Shown: positions 1 to 5,297 of the stretch, one piece after another
Position numbering within the stretch: the stretch's first letter is position 1
Layout of the letters: each line of letters opens with the position of its first letter
NCBI GenBank assembly: GCA_003447535.1
Contig: DLYY01000176.1
Location: 1 to 10,315 of the forward strand
Reading direction: 5' to 3'
From: Bacteroidota bacterium
GTDB taxonomy: Bacteria; Bacteroidota; Bacteroidia; Chitinophagales; UBA8649
Length of the DNA: 10,315 nt
Notes under the pieces: model-generated
Seen by the model: the letters and a program-made list of their open reading frames with translations, nothing else
Told to the model about the DNA's origin: nothing
Database searches by the model: none
Made by a program: the position numbers and the translations under genes

Positions 1-2073
1 CCTTGGATTGTGCTTGCAAATTACATTGCCGTGAACGGAATGTATAAAGACGATGGCGAGGAACAGAGTGTAATTACAGTTGAAATTGAAACCGAAATGA
101 AACAGGTCAATTCCGAAGGGCAGGAGATTCTCGGAACTAAGCAAACAACTCGACGATTTATTGAGGGTTCTGACGTATTGCAAAACTCTCGATCCGAGTC
201 TTCTTTCCATACGTTGACTGGCAACACAAGTGTAGAAAACGCCAAAGATAAATTGTGGGAAGTTAGAGCGAGAAGAATTACTCCAACCTTTGACGAAAAA
301 GACACAAGGTTTGTTGACGAAGTTCAATGGCGTGATCTTTACGGACTTGAGTATGTCGAAAACCAAACTTTTGGTGATGTCACAACTATCATGGTTAGAA
401 CTCCTGCAACTGCGGGAGCTTTGGCAGTCAAGCAAAGAAAACTAAATTGTTTAGCTTGGCGAAAAATACCAAGCCGGATTCCTGGGACGCACTACAGTTT
501 CACAAATTACAATGAAACAAATAGTGATGCGACTTTAATTATTCGTCACATTGCGCTCGATCCAACTCTTGGAAACATGCAGGAAAGCGACCTTGATTAT
601 GACAGCATGTTTACGGCATCCAGTTTAAATAGAACTTATTTTGGAACTAATCAATGCGTGTTTTTTAATCACACGTTTGACAACAAAGATTTGTCTGCCG
701 AAGAAATGATTATTGCAGTTGCCAATTCAATGTTTTCTACACCTTACCGTCAAGGTAGCCAGCTAAAACTAAACTTTGAGCAAAAAACCGACATGTCTAA
801 ATTGCTTTTTAATCATCGAAACAAGATTCCAGGTTCCGAAGTTAGAAACATAAGGTTTGGGACAAGTGACAATCACGATGGGGTTGAGTTTGATTGGACT
901 GACACCTCTGACGGGGCTACAGAGACTTACCAGATTCCTTATGACGGTTCAGCAAGCAATCCAAAGAAGATTGAGATTGTGGGCATTACAAGCGAAATAC
1001 AAGCTCACATGCACGCTTGGCGAGAATGGCAAAAGATTCAATACCAAAATGTGGCTGTTGAGTTTGATTCAACTGCCGAGGCAGCAATATTGACTCTTAA
1101 TGACAGAATTCTTATTGCCGACAACACTCGCCCAGATACAAACGATGGCAACATTGTTTCTCAAAATGGCGTAACTCTTGAATTGTCGCAACCGTTTGTG
1201 CCTGATTCGGGAGAGGATTACACGATCTTTATTCAACACTTTGACGGTAGCGTCGAAAGTTTAGATGTCGGTGCGGTAAATGATGCTACGCATGTCACTG
1301 TCGGATCGCCACCAAGGTTGCCTTTAGTTTTAGATGCTGATCGATATGCCCGAACAACTTACCAAATTGTAAAAAATTCTCGCGTAAGACCAAGTGCTTT
1401 TCTTGTTAAAGAAATCGATCCAAAAGACAGTTACGTTGTTTCGATGCAAGCAACTAATTATGACGATAGATTTTACGCTCATGACACAGATTTCTTGACT
1501 GGATTCTTTGACGAAATATCTGACGACACAATAATCTTTATCGAAAACTGGGAAGATTTAGACTGTCCTTCTGGTCAATGGAGACTTTATGAGAATCCTG
1601 GTGGATTTGATTCAACTGTTGCCTTTGAGATACAAAACAACATTGTTGGCATCGGTCCGGCAGCGCAGGGCGTTAAGCATGGCGAGCTTGATGGTACTAA
1701 TGCGATTTGGGTTGACTTGACAACAAACCCTGCCAACACCTATTCGATCAGTTTGTTTTATTCGCCAAGACCTGCTGTAAGCCAACTCGACAACCAAATA
1801 GACATTTACTGGGACGGGTCACTTGTCCACACAATGGCAACTGACGGAACTAACAACACAGAGACTGTCTGGGAAACAATTGAATTGTCGTTTGATGCAC
1901 CATCAAGTTCAACGACCAGATTGAAATTTCAATCAATTCAAGGTGATGGCGTAGGTGGTTTGCTTGACGACATTAAAGTCACTCAGATCGGACTGAAACC
2001 GACTTACTTGCGGTCGAATGGTGACAGAATATTCCAACCTGACGGAGTTAGCATTTATCGTCAACCGGCTTAG
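1..2073 (+). CDS. Phage tail tip / host-specificity protein J-like, 5' partial
   Basis: The frame is open through base 1, so the gene begins upstream; the first in-window start-like codon, GTG at 10, is probably internal. Numbering from that GTG, residues 84-92 (WEVRARRIT) and the following block to about 155 (QRKLNCLAWRKIP) match the pattern of lambda-J-type central tail fibre proteins. So do the segment ending in HAWREWQKIQYQ (336-346), the beta-rich region 347-440, and FLVKEIDPKDSYVVSMQATNY (464-484). Such proteins sit at the tail tip, contact the host receptor and help DNA entry. Residues about 509-660 form a separate beta-sandwich-like domain with the pattern of bacterial galactose-binding-like modules (LFYSPRP, NQIDIYWDGSLV, GGLLDDIKVT), a plausible sugar-binding receptor module. 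A short tail follows to the TAG at 2071. It is the only plus-strand gene here and converges on the minus-strand operon. The J-like call is firm; the role of the terminal domain is inferred. Confidence 0.85.
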   Translation, partial: PWIVLANYIAVNGMYKDDGEEQSVITVEIETEMKQVNSEGQEILGTKQTTRRFIEGSDVLQNSRSESSFHTLTGNTSVENAKDKLWEVRARRITPTFDEKDTRFVDEVQWRDLYGLEYVENQTFGDVTTIMVRTPATAGALAVKQRKLNCLAWRKIPSRIPGTHYSFTNYNETNSDATLIIRHIALDPTLGNMQESDLDYDSMFTASSLNRTYFGTNQCVFFNHTFDNKDLSAEEMIIAVANSMFSTPYRQGSQLKLNFEQKTDMSKLLFNHRNKIPGSEVRNIRFGTSDNHDGVEFDWTDTSDGATETYQIPYDGSASNPKKIEIVGITSEIQAHMHAWREWQKIQYQNVAVEFDSTAEAAILTLNDRILIADNTRPDTNDGNIVSQNGVTLELSQPFVPDSGEDYTIFIQHFDGSVESLDVGAVNDATHVTVGSPPRLPLVLDADRYARTTYQIVKNSRVRPSAFLVKEIDPKDSYVVSMQATNYDDRFYAHDTDFLTGFFDEISDDTIIFIENWEDLDCPSGQWRLYENPGGFDSTVAFEIQNNIVGIGPAAQGVKHGELDGTNAIWVDLTTNPANTYSISLFYSPRPAVSQLDNQIDIYWDGSLVHTMATDGTNNTETVWETIELSFDAPSSSTTRLKFQSIQGDGVGGLLDDIKVTQIGLKPTYLRSNGDRIFQPDGVSIYRQPA

Positions 2074-2239
2074 TTTTTTCAAGAATTACAACTTCAACAA
2101 AACTCTCGACATAAGAATGCCATTTCATTGAGTAATTTTTTTCTCGACCAACAACTAAATACAGTTCTCCCTTTTTAACTTTTCGATAACCAATCGCTTT
2201 GTATCCTTCTGGAACACCACCTGTTATTTCAAAGTTCAT
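2048..2239 (-). CDS. Small phage protein, unknown function
   Basis: This gene encodes 63 residues from an ATG at 2239. It is the last gene of the minus-strand operon and starts 11 bases after the stop of the PAPS-reductase-like gene upstream. The sequence is compact and mixed rather than low-complexity: VPEGYKAIGYRKVKKGELYL, then a Trp/Tyr-containing stretch and a beta-like VEVVILEKTKP end. The 'PEGY..+GYR..KKGE.YL' pattern resembles small phage proteins of unknown function that I have seen, but I cannot name a family. There is no clear Shine-Dalgarno; translation may be coupled to the gene before it. Its 3' end overlaps the 3' end of the tail gene on the other strand by 26 bases. I cannot assign a function. 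Confidence 0.7.
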   Translation of the reverse strand: MNFEITGGVPEGYKAIGYRKVKKGELYLVVGREKNYSMKWHSYVESFVEVVILEKTKPVDDKC

Positions 2240-2250
2240 TTTAAAACTTG

Positions 2251-3111
2251 TTACTTAAATAAGTTGCCTTGAAAATTTAATTCTTCAGCAGTTTTAGGTT
2301 TGTCTAAATCGTTGATCCCGCAAAACCCCATACAATCCATCAATGGTTTTGGTTCGCGACCTTTTTTGTCGTCAATTGTTAATACAGAAGGATAGTCGGG
2401 GTGTTTTTTCAAAAAAACTAAATTGCATTTTTTTAATTTGGCTTCATTGGACTGGTCTTTAAGCATAGTGACAGGTTCTCCTTTTATATCAGTTAGCCTG
2501 TGTTCCATCTCTGCCATTTTTTCAAATTTGTCAGGATGTTCTCTTTTCATTTTTTGCCAATACCCAATACCTCCCTGTATGCAACCTGTTTTAAAACAAT
2601 TGTTGTTGCCAAAACCATTGGCATAAGGTTCTGGCACTTGAACGCCAGCATCGCTCAAGTATTTAAGGCAATCCTTTTTGGACATACCAAACATTAAAAG
2701 AGGGAATATGGGTTTTGCTTCTTCATGGCTTTTGACCATGCTTTTAGCTCGATTTATTTCACTTATATCAAAGCCAAACGCCTGGTGGTCATATTCGTTT
2801 CTGCGCTGCCATTTCAGTCTCAATTTAGTTTTTAAAGTTGCAGAGCAAATAGCACCTTTCGCAATGTTCAATGATTTATTTTTAATCCAAACATCTTGTA
2901 TTGTTTTGTACTTATCGCCAAGTGCAGTAATTCTTTCAATTGGCTTTCCTAACCACTCTGAACAATCGTCAATGAATTTCTCTGTAGATTCATGTTCATT
3001 TTTAGTGTCCATAAAAACAAATCTGCAAGATTCAATTCCGTAAATTTCAACGCAAAGTTTGCAGGTAACTGCTGATGTCACTCCACCGGAGAACCAAGAT
3101 ATAATTTTCAT
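2251..3111 (-). CDS. PAPS-reductase-like protein (adenine nucleotide alpha-hydrolase fold), copy 1
   Basis: The protein has 286 residues from the ATG at 3111. A GTG at 3153 would add 14 residues, but the conserved core begins with MKIISWFSGG, and the ATG sits one base after the upstream stop (TAAAATG), so I prefer it. The PP-loop SGGVTS (8-13) identifies the N-type ATP pyrophosphatase / PAPS reductase superfamily, whose members activate a substrate by adenylation or reduce sulfonucleotides. Cysteines at 89 (ICSATLK), 172 and 177 (NNCFKTGCIQGG), and 260 and 264 (CMGFCG) could hold an iron-sulfur cluster. Residues 206-221 (LTDIKGEPVTMLKDQS) recall a phage-encoded subfamily. Phage members are often annotated as PAPS reductases, but their substrate is generally unproven. 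Roles in sulfur metabolism, tRNA thiolation or DNA modification are all possible. It lies beside a second family member (3113-4015) of matching architecture. Confidence 0.85.
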   Translation of the reverse strand: MKIISWFSGGVTSAVTCKLCVEIYGIESCRFVFMDTKNEHESTEKFIDDCSEWLGKPIERITALGDKYKTIQDVWIKNKSLNIAKGAICSATLKTKLRLKWQRRNEYDHQAFGFDISEINRAKSMVKSHEEAKPIFPLLMFGMSKKDCLKYLSDAGVQVPEPYANGFGNNNCFKTGCIQGGIGYWQKMKREHPDKFEKMAEMEHRLTDIKGEPVTMLKDQSNEAKLKKCNLVFLKKHPDYPSVLTIDDKKGREPKPLMDCMGFCGINDLDKPKTAEELNFQGNLFK

Positions 3112-3112
3112 T

Positions 3113-4015
3113 TTACCAATTTTCGTCTGCATAAACTTCGCATGATTCACCACAACCTGTGGTTTTATCTAAATCACCAAACATGGTTAATTGTGTTAAT
3201 CCGTCTTTAGAGTTAAATCGTCTAAAGTCATCCTTTTTAGATATTTCAAAAATTTCATCGACGGTTCTGTTTTCTCTGTAAATTCTTCGATAGCCAGTTT
3301 TTGGATCGTAATTGTTTTCTGCTTTCAATTCTTTAAATTCGTGTTCTATATCCCTCCAAAAATCAAACTGCTTTGGTTCATCTTTTGCCACAGTGCATAA
3401 CTTGCGAATTGATTTTTTAAAACATCCTACACAGTTTCCCATGTGTTCATCTATTTTCAAATCAAATGACCATTTAGAACACTCGCGGAGAACGTCTTCT
3501 TTGGTTATACCCCAGGTAACCAATGGGTATAAAAATTTTAACTCTTTTCTTTTTCTGCTAATCCGGTCAACTTCGTCTGATCTAATTCCAACAGCAGTCC
3601 AATGGTTGAGTTTTTTGCCTCTTAAAAAACCTTGCGTTTTAAGGTACTTCTGCATCGGCTCAACTTTTAATCGTCCGGTGCAAGAGGGGTTTGTCTTGTT
3701 AAATAACCCATACTTTTTAACAGCTTCCCTGTAAGGTTCTCCATTTCTAGCGGCAGTTTTAAAATCTACCACTTTGCAACCCATGCCCTTTCTTGCCTGG
3801 TGAGTCGTGACTCCTTCGATCCAAACAACTTTGTTGTTAAAGATTTTTTGGTCACAATCTTTTACAAATCGCAGAGTGTCAGGATGTTCAAGACCTGTAT
3901 TTGCAAATGTAATTATTATTTCTTTTTTAGGAAATTTATCTAAAAGCATTTTAGTCATTACGGCAGAAGTTCTTCCTCCAGAAAAACTGATTGCCAACTT
4001 ATCAGTGTCAAACAT
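3113..4015 (-). CDS. PAPS-reductase-like protein (adenine nucleotide alpha-hydrolase fold), copy 2
   Basis: This is a 300-residue protein whose ATG at 4015 directly follows the TAG of the methyltransferase gene, so translation is probably coupled. The PP-loop is SGGRTS (12-17) in the context LAISFSGGRTSAVM. SCTGRLKVEPMQKYL (111-125) is a typical PAPS-reductase-family block. Cysteines at 112, 195 and 198 (NCVGCFKK), and 288 and 292 (CGESCE) fall in the same order as those of the downstream neighbour at 2251-3111 and could ligate an iron-sulfur cluster. Residues 140-166 (AVGIRSDEVDR ... FLYPLVTWGI) fit the post-loop region of the family. The fold and nucleotide-binding role are clear; the substrate is not. 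Its place next to a DNA methyltransferase makes nucleic-acid modification a reasonable guess. No DndD or DndE companion is seen, so a full phosphorothioation system is not supported here. Confidence 0.87.
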   Translation of the reverse strand: MFDTDKLAISFSGGRTSAVMTKMLLDKFPKKEIIITFANTGLEHPDTLRFVKDCDQKIFNNKVVWIEGVTTHQARKGMGCKVVDFKTAARNGEPYREAVKKYGLFNKTNPSCTGRLKVEPMQKYLKTQGFLRGKKLNHWTAVGIRSDEVDRISRKRKELKFLYPLVTWGITKEDVLRECSKWSFDLKIDEHMGNCVGCFKKSIRKLCTVAKDEPKQFDFWRDIEHEFKELKAENNYDPKTGYRRIYRENRTVDEIFEISKKDDFRRFNSKDGLTQLTMFGDLDKTTGCGESCEVYADENW

Positions 4016-4930
4016 CTAGCTTATCCTTTCTAACAACTTTCTGTAAGCAAATGCTGCTTGCTGCGGAACTACTCCGTTCCCCAACAATCTAAGTCTGTCC
4101 ACCCTGTGGGCAGACCCATTAACCACTCTACCCACGTCGGGTTCAATTGCCCAGTGGTTTTGTCCAGTCTTCCCGTCCTTGCCATTGCTTCCAAACAATG
4201 GCTTTGCTGAGTATTTCCTTTCAAACGAAATTTGTGTTCCGATGATGTTGGGGTCGGTAAGTTTGCCATTTTGTAAATTTCCGTTGCCACTGGATTTACT
4301 TGCTCTCGAAGATTCGACGGTCGTTTTCGACCCTTCCGAACTGTTGTTGCTTGCCGGTAAATTGTCTGTGGGCTTTTCTGGGAAAGATGATCCATAGTGT
4401 TCGGAGTTGCCCAATATAAAAACTCTTTTCCTCTTATGAGGCGCACCAACTTCTGCCGCTGAGAATATTCCCCACGTTGTACTATAGCCTGCTGACTCCA
4501 AGTCGGAGATGACTTGCTCAAGTCCTCTGTTGATGTGTCCTTCGACGTTTTCGAAGAAACATTGAACAGGTCTAATTGTTTGAATTTGCTGCAAGATGAA
4601 AGGCCAGAGGTGTCTTGGGTCTTCTGTACCTTTTTTTGATCCTGCGCTAGAGAACGGTTGGCATGGGTATCCTCCAGTAAGGATGTCCACCTTTTCTCGA
4701 AATCTTTTTCCTGGGAAGGTTTTAACATTCGTCCAAATAGGTGCAGGAGCCATTTGATTCGACTCCATTTTTTGCACCAAGTTTGCAATGACAAATGCTT
4801 CGATTTCCACGCAAGCGACGACTCGATGGTCGATTCCAGCAAGTTCAAGTCCTCTTTCGAGTCCACCGTATCCGGTACAAAAGCTGACGACACTTTTAAG
4901 TTTTTTGGTATCACCCACATCGTTACTCAT
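4016..4930 (-). CDS. C5-cytosine-specific DNA methyltransferase (Dcm-like)
   Basis: The 304-residue protein transfers a methyl group from S-adenosylmethionine to C5 of cytosine in DNA. Motif I is FCTGYGG (17-23). Motif IV is GGYPCQPFSSAG, with the catalytic Cys at 90. Motif VI is FENVEGH (126-132), motif VIII is APHKRKRVFIL (163-173), and HRVDRLRLLGNGVVPQ (275-290) covers motifs IX-X, so the catalytic core is complete. Between motif VIII and motif IX (about 175-260), where the target-recognition domain normally lies, the sequence is Ser/Asn/Gly/Lys-rich and looks disordered. This is the region shared with a second open frame (4069-4920). The ATG at 4930 overlaps the end of the HTH gene (ATGAGTAA), with a stop codon two codons upstream in frame, so a longer start is not possible. 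The likely role is protecting phage DNA from restriction or marking it. The sequence specificity cannot be read. Confidence 0.95.
   Translation of the reverse strand: MSNDVGDTKKLKSVVSFCTGYGGLERGLELAGIDHRVVACVEIEAFVIANLVQKMESNQMAPAPIWTNVKTFPGKRFREKVDILTGGYPCQPFSSAGSKKGTEDPRHLWPFILQQIQTIRPVQCFFENVEGHINRGLEQVISDLESAGYSTTWGIFSAAEVGAPHKRKRVFILGNSEHYGSSFPEKPTDNLPASNNSSEGSKTTVESSRASKSSGNGNLQNGKLTDPNIIGTQISFERKYSAKPLFGSNGKDGKTGQNHWAIEPDVGRVVNGSAHRVDRLRLLGNGVVPQQAAFAYRKLLERIS
4069..4920 (-). CDS. Overlapping reading frame nested in the methyltransferase gene (+1 frame), candidate dual-coding gene
   Basis: This is a 283-codon uninterrupted frame on the same strand as the methyltransferase, shifted by one base and lying wholly inside it. 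Its ATG at 4920 is two bases after the TAA of the HTH gene, with AGGA about 11 bases upstream, so it could be read by coupling. The C-terminal half looks like protein rather than shadow: ATPNTMDHLSQKSP (171-184), VRKGRKRPSNLREQVNP (194-210), LPTPTSSEH (221-229) and NPTWVEWLMGLPTGWTDL (260-277). The repeated W/L-x-TP segments and the Trp-rich end resemble, from memory, phage proteins found with or annotated as cytosine methyltransferases. The N-terminal half overlaps the methyltransferase's catalytic motifs, so its pattern may be only a reflection of them. No enzymatic function can be assigned. A target-recognition or accessory subunit is a speculation. It may also be an unexpressed open frame. 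Confidence 0.5.
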   Translation of the reverse strand: MWVIPKNLKVSSAFVPDTVDSKEDLNLLESTIESSLAWKSKHLSLQTWCKKWSRIKWLLHLFGRMLKPSQEKDFEKRWTSLLEDTHANRSLAQDQKKVQKTQDTSGLSSCSKFKQLDLFNVSSKTSKDTSTEDLSKSSPTWSQQAIVQRGEYSQRQKLVRLIRGKEFLYWATPNTMDHLSQKSPQTIYRQATTVRKGRKRPSNLREQVNPVATEIYKMANLPTPTSSEHKFRLKGNTQQSHCLEAMARTGRLDKTTGQLNPTWVEWLMGLPTGWTDLDCWGTE

Positions 4931-5297
4931 TTCCTACTGAAGATGAAAGTTTTTGATGAATTCGATATTCGACACTTTTAAATTCCACAGGTTTGGCTTT
5001 CCAATCCGACCTTAAATTTCTGCGCCTGTCGTGCTTTGACCAGTTTGATCTAATCTCTTGGCAAGCCTCTGCAATTTGCTCTGGGCTTGGTTCGTATACT
5101 TCTTTGTTGTAGTCATTTCCATCTTCAAGAAAACTAAGCTCATGCCCATATTTTTTTAAAGCGTATGCTGCTGATTTGATTGAACTTCGAGACTTACCAA
5201 GTGCCTTAGCAACTTTATCTATAGAACGAAATTTCTTTAGTGCAGATATTAAAGACTCTCGGTCTTCTCTAAGTTTCTTTTGACGCTTACTTTCCAT
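4923..5297 (-). CDS. Small helix-turn-helix protein, putative DNA-binding regulator
   Basis: The product is 124 residues. The ATG at 5297 abuts the polymerase stop (TAAATG), with AGGA upstream inside the end of the polymerase gene. The N-terminus is very basic (MESKRQKKLREDRESL). Residues about 25-50, with SIDKVAKALGKSRSSIKSAAYALKKYG, have the spacing of a helix-turn-helix, with AKALGKSRSSIKSA as the turn and recognition helix. The C-terminal half (PSPEQIAEACQEIRSNWSKHDRRRN, then W-x-A-K-P-V-E) resembles a short conserved tail found on small phage proteins, function unknown. The gene overlaps the methyltransferase start by eight bases, so the two are probably translated together. It may regulate the operon or guide DNA recognition by a partner. 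DNA binding is inferred from the motif only. Confidence 0.72.
   Translation of the reverse strand: MESKRQKKLREDRESLISALKKFRSIDKVAKALGKSRSSIKSAAYALKKYGHELSFLEDGNDYNKEVYEPSPEQIAEACQEIRSNWSKHDRRRNLRSDWKAKPVEFKSVEYRIHQKLSSSVGNE

Noticed and set aside
2024..2065. Possible terminator between the converging operons (TGACG/CGTCA inverted repeat)
   Set aside because: The stem is only five pairs with a 14-base loop and no T-run on either strand.
3112..3153. Longer GTG start (3153) for the PAPS-reductase-like gene ending at 2251
   Set aside because: The extra 14 residues are not typical of the family and overlap the upstream gene; the ATG at 3111 is one base after the upstream stop and begins the conserved core.
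3312..3734. 140-codon plus-strand open frame opposite the second PAPS-reductase-like gene
   Set aside because: It is antisense to a gene with clear catalytic motifs, has no plausible ribosome binding or family-like pattern, and its composition fits a shadow frame.
2251..4015. Dnd-type DNA phosphorothioation system
   Set aside because: The PAPS-reductase-like proteins share the DndC superfamily fold, but no DndA, DndB, DndD or DndE partner is visible in the window.
4658..4981. 107-codon plus-strand open frame opposite the methyltransferase start
   Set aside because: It is antisense to conserved motifs I and IV and has no protein-like motif pattern of its own.
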